Source: Asanoa ishikariensis
GTDB taxonomy: Bacteria; Actinomycetota; Actinomycetes; Mycobacteriales; Micromonosporaceae
Direction: 5' to 3'
Assembly: GCF_900107455.1 (NCBI RefSeq)
Contig: NZ_FNQB01000001.1
Location: forward strand, 2,356,001 to 2,420,000
DNA length: 64,000 nt
How positions within the stretch are numbered: the stretch's first letter is position 1; each line of letters opens with the position of its first letter. Made by a program: the position numbers and the translations under genes. Positions 8,653 through 16,328 of this stretch are shown here, in pieces. Below the pieces are notes generated by a model, which was not told the DNA's origin, searched no databases, and was given only the letters and a program-made list of their open reading frames with translations.

Positions 8653-8934
8653 GTACCTAGTGTGCTTCGAGCACGAAGGGAATGAAGCCCAGCAACGCGG
8701 CCCGTCCGCCGATGCGCGGCGGAAGAAGCGACGAAGCGCCCTGGCTGATCCTGGCACAGCGGAGCCACACGCTTACTCAAGCCGTCTCAACGCCGAGTAC
8801 GTCGAATTGATCAGCTATGGGGGGTTTTGTTCGTATTGAGCTTATTCAAAGCAAGTGAAGGACGCTCGCGACCGATACCTGACACTCGGGTCGGCGTCGT
8901 GCGGCCAGTGTTACGATTTAGGTAACATGAAACC
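8653..8934. other. AT-richer intergenic region before the toxin-antitoxin genes
   Basis: About 280 bp without a supported gene. The part from about 8790 to 8870 is clearly lower in GC than its surroundings, with runs of T and A, which fits an acquired segment carrying the toxin-antitoxin module. No tRNA or insertion sequence end is seen. Confidence 0.45.
8909..8927 (+). promoter_or_regulatory. palindromic operator of the higBA module
   Basis: TGTTAC-N7-GTAACA is a perfect 6-bp inverted repeat 8 bases before the toxin start. A TAACAT hexamer (8923-8928) overlaps its right arm and lies 6 bases before the ATG at 8935. The XRE domain of the antitoxin encoded downstream is the natural candidate to bind here, which would block transcription. 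Confidence 0.65.
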
Positions 8935-9228
8935 ATGCAGCTCGACTATGCGACGCGAGACCTGGAGCGGGTCTGCACCAACGCTCGTCGGATGCAGGCC
9001 GCCTACGGTGAGATTGTCGCCAAGAAACTGAAGCTCCGGCTTGCTGAGTTGTCCTACGTCGATGAGATGGCGGACGTGTTGGGCGGGCGGGGGCGTTGGG
9101 AGGAGCTCACGGGTGATCGCGCGGGGCAGTGGTCGGCGCGGCTAACCGCGAACTGGCGGCTGATCGTTCGCCCCGAAAAACGCGACGTGATCACGGCGGT
9201 CATCGTCGAGATCATCGACTACCACTAG
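8935..9228 (+). CDS. higB: type II toxin, HigB/RelE family
   Basis: 97 aa, the expected size for HigB-type mRNA interferases of the RelE/ParE fold. Features include an N-terminal helix pair rich in Lys/Arg (AKKLKLRLAEL), the GRGRWEELTGDR segment and the final strand SARLTANWRLIV followed by VIVEIIDYH. These toxins cleave mRNA on the ribosome. The gene precedes its antitoxin by 26 bp, the reversed order typical of higBA. Codon use is less GC-biased than in the flanks, suggesting horizontal acquisition. Confidence 0.85.
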   Translation: MQLDYATRDLERVCTNARRMQAAYGEIVAKKLKLRLAELSYVDEMADVLGGRGRWEELTGDRAGQWSARLTANWRLIVRPEKRDVITAVIVEIIDYH

Positions 9229-9254
9229 GCATCCAGGGGGGAGAGGAGCAGAAC

Positions 9255-10325
9255 ATGTCCACCACACTGGATTACGTCGTCACCACCGGCGATTTCATCG
9301 CCGAGTGGATGGAGGACGAAGGCATCAACGCCGCCGAGCTGGCGCGCCGCCTCGGCGTGACACCCAAGCATGTCAGCGAGCTGTTGAGCGGCAAGGCACC
9401 GCTGTCGCACCCGCTTGCCCTCGCATTGGAGCGCGTGACGGGTATCCCCTCGCGCCTGTGGAACATGTACGAGTCCGGCTATCGCGACGCCCTCGCCCGT
9501 GAGGCCGCAGGCGTCGATCTCGAAGCGCAGTACGAGCGAGCCAAGGAGTTTCCGCTTTCGTTCCTACGCAAGTGGGGTTTCATCACTGCGTCCGCTCGGG
9601 ATCGGGCGGACACCGTTCGCCAGTTGCTCGGAGTGCTGGGCGTGGCGAGCCTTGAGGCTTTCGACGCCACGTGGACGCGAGGGAGCGTGGCGTATCGTCG
9701 CGCCGCCGCGAGGCGGGAGGATACGCCGGCGCTCGCGGTCTGGTTGGCGCTGGCTGAGCGTCACCACGATGGGCTTCGCGACGTCCCCGCGTTCGACCGA
9801 TCGGGGCTGGAGGCATTGATACCCAGGCTCCGCGCGCTGACTCGACAGGAACCTGTAGCCGCGATCGAGGAGACCGCCACCGTTCTTCGTGCCGTCGGCG
9901 TCGTGCTCTGCTTCATCCCGGCTGTGCCGGGACTGGGCATCCATGGAGCCACGCGATGGGTCAGCGGGCACCCCGTCGTCCAACTCTCAATTCTTTGGAA
10001 GAGCGACGACCAACTCTGGTTCACCCTTTTCCATGAGCTCGGACACGTACTTCTGCACGGCGAGAAAGAGCTCTATCTCAACGGCGAGCAGAGTGCTGCC
10101 GAGGACGAGGCGAACGCGTACGCCTCCGATGTCCTTATCCCACCCTCGTTCGAGCGCCGACTACCGCGCAACCGCGACCTCGCGGCCGTGCGGCAACTCG
10201 CTGACCAACTGGGTATCGCGCCGAGCATTGTGCTCGGTCGCGCCCAGCGGAAGAGCAAGGACTATGGCTGGGGGCATGGTTTGAGGCGGAAGCTCGAGTT
10301 CCAGATGAAGCGGTCCCGCAGCTGA
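9255..10325 (+). CDS. higA: HigA-type antitoxin with XRE HTH and ImmA/IrrE metallopeptidase domain
   Basis: 356 aa. Residues 1-75 form an XRE helix-turn-helix (AELARRLGVTPKHVSELLSG). The C-terminal half is an ImmA/IrrE-like domain with the zinc-peptidase motif HELGH at residues 260-264 and a downstream Glu in the EDEANAYASD segment. This long form is known as a HigA-family antitoxin and as a regulator with potential protease activity. The ATG at 9255 follows a strong GGAGAGGAG site. The gene is co-transcribed with higB and probably autorepresses through the palindrome at 8909. The peptidase residues look intact, so the domain may be catalytic. Confidence 0.85.
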   Translation: MSTTLDYVVTTGDFIAEWMEDEGINAAELARRLGVTPKHVSELLSGKAPLSHPLALALERVTGIPSRLWNMYESGYRDALAREAAGVDLEAQYERAKEFPLSFLRKWGFITASARDRADTVRQLLGVLGVASLEAFDATWTRGSVAYRRAAARREDTPALAVWLALAERHHDGLRDVPAFDRSGLEALIPRLRALTRQEPVAAIEETATVLRAVGVVLCFIPAVPGLGIHGATRWVSGHPVVQLSILWKSDDQLWFTLFHELGHVLLHGEKELYLNGEQSAAEDEANAYASDVLIPPSFERRLPRNRDLAAVRQLADQLGIAPSIVLGRAQRKSKDYGWGHGLRRKLEFQMKRSRS

Positions 10326-10333
10326 ATCACGGG

Positions 10334-10347
10334 CTAGCTTCGGCTAG
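10334..10347. terminator. short hairpin with TTCG loop between convergent genes
   Basis: CTAGC-TTCG-GCTAG forms a 5-bp stem closed by a stable TTCG tetraloop. It lies between the higA stop and the convergent GYD gene and includes the latter's stop codon. There is no T tract; it may act as a weak bidirectional terminator. Confidence 0.45.
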
Positions 10348-10664
10348 GCGCCGGGTGCCCGGAAGTCGACCGCCGCCCGGGCTGCCTGGTCGACCTCCTC
10401 GGGCGTCAGCAGGACCACGGTCTTGGTGTCCAGGGCGCCGCTCGCGCCCACGGCGATCGACAGGGCGGCCGCCGCCTTGTTGTCGGGCAGGTCGCAGATG
10501 ATGTAGACGTCGTGGTCGCCGAAGCTGTAGTACATCGCCTCGACGCGGCCGCCGACGCTTTCGGCCGCCTTGTGCGCGGCGTCGACCCGACCGCTGCCGC
10601 CGTCCTTGAGCAGCCCACGGCGGCCCTCGGGGGTGTACGCCGCGGTGAACAGGAATTTCGCCAT
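10344..10664 (-). CDS. GYD domain-containing protein
   Basis: 106 aa with the GYD-family pattern: an N-terminal strand FLFTAAYTPEG, a GRVEAMYYSFGDHDVYIICD core in which GD-x-D replaces the eponymous GYD, and a C-terminal helix after LLTPEEVDQA. The ferredoxin-like fold is common in small actinobacterial proteins of unknown role. It lies just downstream of the hydrolase gene at 10670 on the same strand (5 bp gap) and is probably co-transcribed with it. Confidence 0.8.
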   Translation of the reverse strand: MAKFLFTAAYTPEGRRGLLKDGGSGRVDAAHKAAESVGGRVEAMYYSFGDHDVYIICDLPDNKAAAALSIAVGASGALDTKTVVLLTPEEVDQAARAAVDFRAPGA

Positions 10665-10669
10665 AAACC

Positions 10670-11542
10670 CTACGGTAGTAGGACTTCGTGCAGCCGTGCG
10701 GCGAACTCCGCCGGCTTGCCCGCGTAGCCGTACTCGCCGCCCAGGAAACCGCCGTGGTGGCTCGGGAACACGACGGCCTCCTGGCCGAGCAGCGCCGCCA
10801 TGCCGGTGGCGGTGCGCGCGGTGTACGTACCCGCCGACTCCTCACCGACCGCGACCACGACGCGGGTCGGCGCGGCCGTCAACGCCGCCTCGTCCGGGCG
10901 GTAGTCGGTGACCGCCCACGAGGCCTGCGACAGCAGCGGATCGTCGCGCTTGCCGTCGTCCTCCGTGGACATGCCGAACATCGCGGGGTCGGGCGCGGGC
11001 TGCGCGAAGTACTCGTCGGTGAACTCGCCCTGCCACGAGGTCATCGCGATGAACGCGGCCATGCCCGCACCGGTGCCCTTCGCCTGGTACGCCTCGAAGA
11101 AGCCGGACCGGGCCCGTTCCGCTGCGGCCGCGTCGGGCAGCACGACGTTGATCGGCGGCTCGTGCGCCACCAGCGTGGCGACGTCGCCGGGATGGGCCGC
11201 GACCAGTTCGAGCCCGGTGACCGCCCCGCCGCTGCTGCCGAACACGTCGACCGGGCCCGTGCCGAGCGCCTCGATCAGCAGGTGCAGGTCGGCGGCCTGC
11301 TGCTGCGGCGTGTGGTCCGTGCGGCCGTCGGTCCTGACGCTGCGACCCAGGCCCCGAGGGTCGTAGGTGACGACCGTCCGCTCCGGGAAGTGCGCGGCGA
11401 GCGCCGCGAAGCCGTCTCCCGTCATCGGCTGGCCGATCATCAGCAGCACGGGCCGTCCGTCGGTGGGCGGCAGCGGGCCGCGTACGTCGTAGACCAGGTC
11501 GACGCCGGGCAGGGCGAGGGTGTGCGTCTCCATGCCAGTCAT
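10670..11542 (-). CDS. alpha/beta hydrolase
   Basis: 290 aa from the ATG at 11542 (MTGMETH), or 287 from 11533. The nucleophile elbow is GSSGGA near residue 100; the oxyanion region is LLMIGQPMTG rather than the common HGFG form, and the catalytic His lies in FPSHHGGF near residue 267. This is a typical small-molecule esterase or lipase-like protein with unknown substrate. The GYD-domain gene follows after 5 bp. The promoter region faces the ArsR gene at 11628. Confidence 0.8.
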   Translation of the reverse strand: MTGMETHTLALPGVDLVYDVRGPLPPTDGRPVLLMIGQPMTGDGFAALAAHFPERTVVTYDPRGLGRSVRTDGRTDHTPQQQAADLHLLIEALGTGPVDVFGSSGGAVTGLELVAAHPGDVATLVAHEPPINVVLPDAAAAERARSGFFEAYQAKGTGAGMAAFIAMTSWQGEFTDEYFAQPAPDPAMFGMSTEDDGKRDDPLLSQASWAVTDYRPDEAALTAAPTRVVVAVGEESAGTYTARTATGMAALLGQEAVVFPSHHGGFLGGEYGYAGKPAEFAARLHEVLLP

Positions 11543-11600
11543 GCGGCCGAGCCTACGACCGATCAGAGCCACCGGGGGTACGACGCAGCCGGCGCGACAG

Positions 11601-11616
11601 TACAGCGTTTGCTGTA
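11601..11616 (+). promoter_or_regulatory. ArsR-type operator
   Basis: TACAGC-GTTT-GCTGTA is a perfect 6-bp inverted repeat with a 4-base spacer. It overlaps the TATCGT box at 11615-11620 and lies 11 bases before the ArsR start at 11628. The position fits autorepression relieved by metal binding. Confidence 0.65.
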
Positions 11617-11620
11617 TCGT
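11615..11620 (+). promoter_or_regulatory. TATCGT -10 box of the arsR-CDF operon
   Basis: TATCGT is 7 bases before the GTG at 11628, with no Shine-Dalgarno. Its first two bases lie inside the palindromic operator. Confidence 0.5.
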
Positions 11621-11627
11621 CCGTGGC

Positions 11628-11957
11628 GTGGAGACGTTGACGCACGGTCAGGTGCTGGCCCGGTTCGGGCACGCGTTGTCGGATCCGACCAGGGCGCGGC
11701 TGCTGCTGGCGTTGCGCGACGGCCCGGGCTATCCGGCGGAGCTGGCCGAGTTGGTGGGCACGACCCGGCAGAACCTGTCGAACCATCTGTCGTGCCTGCG
11801 CGGCTGTGGCCTGGTCGTCGCGGTGCCGGAGGGTCGGCGGACCCGTTACGAGCTGGCCGACCAGCGCCTCGCGCACGCCCTCGGTGACCTGCTCGGCCTG
11901 GTCCTGGCCGTCGACCCGGTGGCCTGCCCCGACAGCGCGGAGAAGGGCTGCTGCTGA
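11628..11957 (+). CDS. ArsR/SmtB family metal-responsive repressor
   Basis: 109 aa with a winged helix (LSDPTRARLLLALRDGPGYP, then TTRQNLSNHLSCLRGCGLV). Cys residues in the recognition region (SCLRGC) and a C-terminal CPDSAEKGCC tail resemble the thiol-rich sensors of the CmtR/KmtR type, which bind Cd, Pb, Ni or Co. It probably represses itself and the CDF transporter that starts one base into its stop codon (TGATG). The operator at 11601 supports this. The specific metal cannot be read from the sequence. Confidence 0.85.
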   Translation: METLTHGQVLARFGHALSDPTRARLLLALRDGPGYPAELAELVGTTRQNLSNHLSCLRGCGLVVAVPEGRRTRYELADQRLAHALGDLLGLVLAVDPVACPDSAEKGCC

Positions 11958-12610
11958 TGCTGGTCGGCCAGGAGTCGGCGCGGCGGGCGGTGCTCACCCG
12001 GCGCGTGCGGCTGCTGGTCGCCGCCACGATCACGTACAACGTGGTCGAGGCCGTCGTCGCGATCACCGCCGGGACGATGGCGTCGTCGACCGCGCTGATC
12101 GGCTTCGGGCTGGACTCGGTCATCGAGGTGTCGTCCGCGGCGGCGGTGGCGTGGCAGTTCGCCGGACCGGACCCGGAGGCCCGCGAGAAGGTCGCCCTGC
12201 GGGTCATCGCGTTCTCGTTCTTCGCCCTCGCGGCGTACGTCACCGTCGAGTCGGTCCGGGCGCTGGTCGGCGGTGCCGAAGCCGCGCACTCCAGCGTCGG
12301 GTTGGTCCTGGCGGCGGTGTCGCTGGCGGTCATGCCCGGCCTGTCGTACGCCCAGCGCCGCGCCGGCCGTGAGCTCGGCTCGCGGTCCGCGGTCGCGGAC
12401 TCCAAGCAGACGCTGCTGTGCACCTACCTGTCCGCCGTGCTGCTGGTGGGCCTCGCGTTGAACAGCCTGTTCGGCTGGTCCTGGGCGGACCCGGTGGCGG
12501 CGCTGGTCATCGCGGCCGTAGCGATCAGGGAAGGCCGCGAGGCCTGGCGCGGCGACGCCTGCTGCGCCGTACCCCAGGCCGACGGTTGTGCACCCGGCTG
12601 CTCGTGCTGA
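11957..12610 (+). CDS. cation diffusion facilitator-like metal exporter with Cys-rich tail
   Basis: 217 aa with about six hydrophobic helices in CDF order. The first metal-site helix has GFGLDSVIE, and the second has ADSKQTLLC where classical CDFs have HxxxD, so the binding residues differ from zinc-type members. The protein ends in a Cys-rich tail (ACCAVPQADGCAPGCSC), probably a soft-metal site, and lacks the usual cytoplasmic ferredoxin-like domain. It is translationally coupled to the ArsR gene and presumably exports the metal that the repressor senses. This short ArsR-linked CDF type is common in actinobacteria. Confidence 0.8.
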   Translation: MLVGQESARRAVLTRRVRLLVAATITYNVVEAVVAITAGTMASSTALIGFGLDSVIEVSSAAAVAWQFAGPDPEAREKVALRVIAFSFFALAAYVTVESVRALVGGAEAAHSSVGLVLAAVSLAVMPGLSYAQRRAGRELGSRSAVADSKQTLLCTYLSAVLLVGLALNSLFGWSWADPVAALVIAAVAIREGREAWRGDACCAVPQADGCAPGCSC

Positions 12611-12628
12611 ACGGTGCCTGCACCCCGA

Positions 12629-12634
12629 TACCCT
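12629..12634 (+). promoter_or_regulatory. TACCCT -10 box, leaderless start
   Basis: TACCCT is 6 bases before the GTG at 12641, supporting that start for the DUF305 gene over the ATG at 12665. Confidence 0.45.
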
Positions 12635-12640
12635 GCTCGC

Positions 12641-13273
12641 GTGGTTCATGATGACGTGCCCGAAATGAACAGGCGCTCGCCCCACCTCGTCCTGGTCGCC
12701 CTGGCGATTCTGCTGGGCGCGCTGGCCGGCGGCGTCGGCGGCTGGCTGCTCGCGCAGGACGGCCACGACGACGCCTCGGTCGAGGCCGGCTTCGCCCGCG
12801 ACATGTCCTCGCACCACGCCCAGGCGGTCGAGATGGGCATGCTCGCCCACGGCCGCTCCGCCGATGCCGAGGTACGCACGCTCGGCGGCGACATCGCGCT
12901 GACGCAGCACGGTCAGATCGGCATCATGCAGACCTGGCTGCGCGACTGGGACCTGCTGCCCACCGGCGAGCAACGCCCGATGGCCTGGATGGCCAGCCAC
13001 GAGGGCCACGCCGCGGACGGCCCGATGCCCGGCATGGCCAGCCAGGAGGAGCTGGCCCGGCTCCGCACCGCCACCGGCCGCGACTTCGACGTCCTGTTCG
13101 GACAGCTCATGCTCCGCCACCACCTCGGCGGCATCGCGATGGCCGACGCCGCACTGGCACAGAGCGACGACGAGGACGTGCGCTGGCTCGCCGAGAGCAT
13201 GAAATCCGGCCAGCAGTCCGAGCTCGGCGCCCTGACGCAACTCCTCGACCGCAAGGGCGCCAAACCACTGTGA
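12641..13273 (+). CDS. DUF305 domain-containing membrane-anchored protein
   Basis: 210 aa from the GTG at 12641 (202 from the ATG at 12665). One N-terminal hydrophobic helix precedes a periplasm-facing DUF305 domain with two characteristic His/Met-rich blocks: FARDMSSHHAQAVEMGM and FGQLMLRHHLGGIAMA. The HH and Met-rich motifs are typical of this four-helix-bundle family, often encoded near copper or other metal genes. It follows the ArsR-CDF pair on the same strand, so a role in metal handling is plausible. The stop overlaps the GTG of the hydrolase at 13270. Confidence 0.8.
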   Translation: MVHDDVPEMNRRSPHLVLVALAILLGALAGGVGGWLLAQDGHDDASVEAGFARDMSSHHAQAVEMGMLAHGRSADAEVRTLGGDIALTQHGQIGIMQTWLRDWDLLPTGEQRPMAWMASHEGHAADGPMPGMASQEELARLRTATGRDFDVLFGQLMLRHHLGGIAMADAALAQSDDEDVRWLAESMKSGQQSELGALTQLLDRKGAKPL

Positions 13274-13962
13274 CCGTCGCCCACGTGCTGCTGCACAGCC
13301 CGCTGGTAGGCCCGTCGACCTGGGCTCCGGTGGCGCGGCGGCTGCCGGGCGCGGTGGTGCCGTCGTTCCTGGGCCTCGCCGACGCCGAGCCGCCGTCCTG
13401 GCCGTTCGTCGCCGAGACCGTGGCCGCCGCCGTCGCGCATCTGCCACCAGGCACCGGGGTGGTCCTGGTCGCACACAGCAACGCGGGCCGGTTCATGCCC
13501 GTCGTGGTGGACGCGGTCGGCCGCACCGTCGAGGCCTGTCTCTTCGTCGACGCGTCCCTGCCCGCGCGCTCCGGGACGACCGACGCCGTCGCCCTGGCCC
13601 TGCTCGACGTCGTCCGTGGCAAGGCGGAGAACGACCGCCTGCCGCCCTGGCCACAGTGGTGGGACGAGGCTGACATCGCCCCGATGTTCCCGGACGCGGA
13701 GACGATGCGCGCCGTCGGTGCCGAAGCGCCGCGGTTGCCACTCTCGTTCTTCGCGCAGCGGATCCCCGTCCCGGCCGGCTGGAACGACGGCATCCCGTGC
13801 GGCTACCTCGGGTTCGCGCCGCCGGGGCAGGACGGCGACGACGAGAAGGCGCGCGAGGCCCGGGCGCGCGGCTGGCGCGTCGCGCACCTCCCGGGCCTGC
13901 ACCTGCACCAACTCGTCGACCCCGATGCCGTCGCGGCGGCGATCGAGGACCTGTCCCGCTAG
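13270..13962 (+). CDS. alpha/beta hydrolase
   Basis: 230 aa with an alpha/beta hydrolase core: the N-terminal strand VAHVLLHSPLVGPSTW, a nucleophile region VLVAHSNAGR (HSNAG in place of GxSxG), and a C-terminal HLPGLHLHQL segment that may hold the catalytic His. The GTG start overlaps the DUF305 stop (GTGA), so the two are coupled. The substrate is unknown and a direct link to metal resistance is not evident. Confidence 0.7.
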   Translation: MTVAHVLLHSPLVGPSTWAPVARRLPGAVVPSFLGLADAEPPSWPFVAETVAAAVAHLPPGTGVVLVAHSNAGRFMPVVVDAVGRTVEACLFVDASLPARSGTTDAVALALLDVVRGKAENDRLPPWPQWWDEADIAPMFPDAETMRAVGAEAPRLPLSFFAQRIPVPAGWNDGIPCGYLGFAPPGQDGDDEKAREARARGWRVAHLPGLHLHQLVDPDAVAAAIEDLSR

Positions 13963-14050
13963 GCGCCGATGCCGATGAACGCCGCCGGCCTGATCCCCGG
14001 CGCTCCCAACCGCACCGCCTCCCGCCGGCCACCCCGGGCGATGGGTCGGG

Positions 14051-14602
14051 TCACCGGTCGGTAAGGGCGCCGAGCACGGTCGGTGGCAAGGGCTGGTCGC
14101 TGTAGAGCAGTCGGATCGCTGTCGGGTCCGGGTTGCCGGCGTCCGGGCCGCGCCAGACGCGGCTCAGGCCGAGGCGTTCGACCGAGCGCAACGACCGGTC
14201 GTTGCCTTCGAGCAGGTAGGCGGTGACCGGGAGGTCGGCGCGCTGCCGGCGTGCGGCGACGATCCCGGCCGCGCTGATCTCCTGTGCGTATCCGCGTCCC
14301 CACCAGGACGGGCAGAGGCGGAAGCCGAGGTTCCACGCGACCCCGTAGCGGACGGCGCAGCCGCCGATCCCGACGAACTCGTCGCCGTCCCAGGCGGTCC
14401 ACATGCCGAGGCCGTCGCGGGCCCAGGCCGCCCGCCAGCTCTCAATCAGCTCCGCGGTCCGGGCCGGGACTTCGTGGCGGCTCAGTGGGTCCGGGCGCCA
14501 GACCCGCTCGTCGGAGTAGAGGTCGAACAGCCGCCCCAGGTCCGCGGGCGAAGGCACCCGCAGCACCAGGCGCTCGGTCGTATGCACCACGTCGTCGCCC
14601 AC
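14051..14602 (-). CDS. GNAT family N-acetyltransferase (RimJ/RimL-like)
   Basis: About 183 aa from the GTG at 14602; the frame is open to 14635. The sequence starts with HTTERLVLR, the hallmark first strand of Acetyltransf_3 GNATs, followed by GFRLCPSWWGRGYAQE, the acetyl-CoA loop (R/Q-x-x-G-x-G/A), and NDRSLRSVERLGL near the C-terminus. It probably acetylates an amine of a protein or small molecule. It is convergent with the hydrolase at 13270. Confidence 0.8.
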   Translation of the reverse strand: MGDDVVHTTERLVLRVPSPADLGRLFDLYSDERVWRPDPLSRHEVPARTAELIESWRAAWARDGLGMWTAWDGDEFVGIGGCAVRYGVAWNLGFRLCPSWWGRGYAQEISAAGIVAARRQRADLPVTAYLLEGNDRSLRSVERLGLSRVWRGPDAGNPDPTAIRLLYSDQPLPPTVLGALTDR

Positions 14603-14651
14603 GGAAACCGATGATGGGCGACGATGGCCAACCAAGCCAGTCGAATTCCGG

Positions 14652-15818
14652 TCAGTCGCCGGCGAGCGCGGCGTGGACCGAGGAGACCGCGCTCGCGCCC
14701 TCGCCCACGGCGGTGGCCACCCGTTTGATCGAACCCGCGCGGAGATCGCCGACCGCGAACACCCGCGCGGCGCTCGTCTGGAACGGCAGCCCGCCGTCCG
14801 TGCGCACGAAGCCGTTCTCGTCCGTGGCGATGCCCGACAGCCAGCCCGACATGGGTCGGGCGCCGATGAAGCAGAACAACGCCCCGGACTCCAGGCGGTC
14901 CTGCCGTCCGTCGGGCCGTTCGACGACCACCGACGTCAGCCGGTCGTCACCGGTGAGCTCGCGGACCGCGCTGCCGGTGTGCAGGCGGATCAGGGGGTGG
15001 GCGCGGATCCGGTCGGTCAGGTAGGACGACATCCGTGCCCCGAGGTCGGTGCCGCGGAGGACCAGGTTCACCGTCGCGCCGTGGCCGGCCAGGGACAGGG
15101 CCGCCTGCCCGGCCGAGTTGGCGCCGCCGACGACCGTCACCGGCTGGTTCTCGTACCCTCGGACGTCCAGCTCTGTTGCCGCGTACCGGATGCAGCCGGT
15201 CTGCTCGAACGCCGACCAGCGCGGGACGTCCAGGCGCCGGTAGTCCGCGCCGGTCGCGGTGATGACCGCGCGGCAGTCGATGCGTGCGCCGTTGTCGAGC
15301 AGCACGGCCGGCCGTCGGTCGTCCGTGAGATCCACGCCGGCGACCGCGCAAGGCGAGTAGATCCGCACGCCGAACTTGAGTGCCTGCACCATCGTCAGGC
15401 GGGTCAGGTGCTCGCCGCTGACGCCCTGCGGGAAGCCCAGGTAGTTCTCGATCCGGGCGCTTTTCGCGGCCTGACCACCGAGCCCGGTGCGGTCGAGCAG
15501 GATCGTGTCGAGGCCCTCGGACGCCGCGTAAACGGCGGCGGCCAGTCCGGCCGGGCCGGCGCCGACCACGACGAGGTCGACCGGCCGTCCGTCGGTCCGG
15601 TAGGTGAGGCCGAGCATCGAGGCGAGCCGGAGCGGGGTCGCGCGGCGCAGCGCCGCACCGTTGACCACCGCCGCCGGAAGCTCGTCCGCGCCGAGCCCGG
15701 CCTGGCCCATCAGCGCACGCCCGGAGGGCGAGTCCGCGTCGTACCAGGAATGGGGGAGGAGCAACTGGGTGACGTACGTGCGCAGGTCCAACGTCGCGGC
15801 GGCGTCCGGTCGGCCCAC
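14652..15818 (-). CDS. thioredoxin reductase-like FAD oxidoreductase, out of frame with its cNMP domain
   Basis: 388 aa: a short thioredoxin-like N-terminal region (residues 1-75), a FAD-binding Rossmann motif GAGPAGLAAAVYAASEG near residue 86, an NAD(P) motif GGANSAGQAALSLA near 230, and a C-terminal FAVGDLRAGSIKRVATAVGEG. The CxxC redox pair of true thioredoxin reductases is absent, as is common in the cyclic-nucleotide-domain-fused subfamily. In that family, these domains follow a cyclic-nucleotide-binding domain in one roughly 550-aa protein. Here the domain is in another frame (15710-16108), and about 50-60 residues between them are missing. This half may still be translated alone. Confidence 0.7.
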   Translation of the reverse strand: MGRPDAAATLDLRTYVTQLLLPHSWYDADSPSGRALMGQAGLGADELPAAVVNGAALRRATPLRLASMLGLTYRTDGRPVDLVVVGAGPAGLAAAVYAASEGLDTILLDRTGLGGQAAKSARIENYLGFPQGVSGEHLTRLTMVQALKFGVRIYSPCAVAGVDLTDDRRPAVLLDNGARIDCRAVITATGADYRRLDVPRWSAFEQTGCIRYAATELDVRGYENQPVTVVGGANSAGQAALSLAGHGATVNLVLRGTDLGARMSSYLTDRIRAHPLIRLHTGSAVRELTGDDRLTSVVVERPDGRQDRLESGALFCFIGARPMSGWLSGIATDENGFVRTDGGLPFQTSAARVFAVGDLRAGSIKRVATAVGEGASAVSSVHAALAGD

Positions 15819-16108
15819 GAGCTCCAGTGCGTTGCCCGCGGCACCCGGGCCGTCAGGTAGACGTGCTGGCCGGTCAGCAGGTTGAGCTCGCCCAGGAAGT
15901 CGCCGGGGCCGGCCTGGTAGATCAGGCGCTCCGGCTCGATCGCGGTCGTGTCCCGGACGATGTCGACGGCCGCGGTCCGGAGCAGGAAGAAGTCGTACGA
16001 GAGGTCACCGGACGTGAACAGGTCACGCCCGGCCTCGACCCGCTCCTCGGCTCCGTAGCCGGCGAGCCGGCGGAACTGCTCGTCGTCCAGGATCGGCCCG
16101 CGGTCCAC
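15710..16108 (-). pseudogene. frameshifted cyclic-nucleotide-binding domain
   Basis: From the GTG at 16108 this frame encodes ILDDEQFRRLAGYG, then EAGRDLFTSGD and the phosphate-binding-cassette-like GDFLGELNLLTGQ, a normal cNMP-binding start for the fused oxidoreductase family. After YLTARV (about residue 97) the frame becomes nonsense, and the family sequence resumes in the -1/+1 frame used by the gene at 14652. The rest of the cNMP domain is missing. This indicates a deletion with a frameshift; a sequencing error alone would not remove the domain part. The GTG overlaps the stop of the small upstream ORF (16108-16236). Confidence 0.65.
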
Positions 16109-16236
16109 TAGGCGGTCTCGCGCGCCGCTCGGAGGACGTAGCTCGGGAGCGTCTGCCAGGCCGGGGCACCGGAGGCCGGCCGCTGGGTGACGGTGTTGAA
16201 GCCGCCGCTGTCGGCGAACGCGATCGTGGGCACCAT
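16108..16236 (-). CDS. 42-aa ORF resembling a hydrolase fragment
   Basis: A short ORF with a strong ribosome-binding site (GGAGGAGGACTCGACC before ATG). The segment TQRPASGAPAWQTLPSYVL closely resembles the TQRPA...SGAPAWKTIPSWYL stretch of the alpha/beta hydrolase at 19540, with about eight residues absent. It therefore looks like a remnant of a second hydrolase gene, now reduced to a small ORF that retains a good start signal. Its stop overlaps the GTG of the cNMP-domain fragment. Whether a peptide is made is unknown. Confidence 0.4.
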   Translation of the reverse strand: MVPTIAFADSGGFNTVTQRPASGAPAWQTLPSYVLRAARETA

Positions 16237-16328
16237 GGTCGAGTCCTCCTCCGTGCGACGGCGGTGATGCCGGGGAACCGGACCGACCGTACGGGCGGCT
16301 TGTGGACAACGACTGAAGTCCGCGGCGA

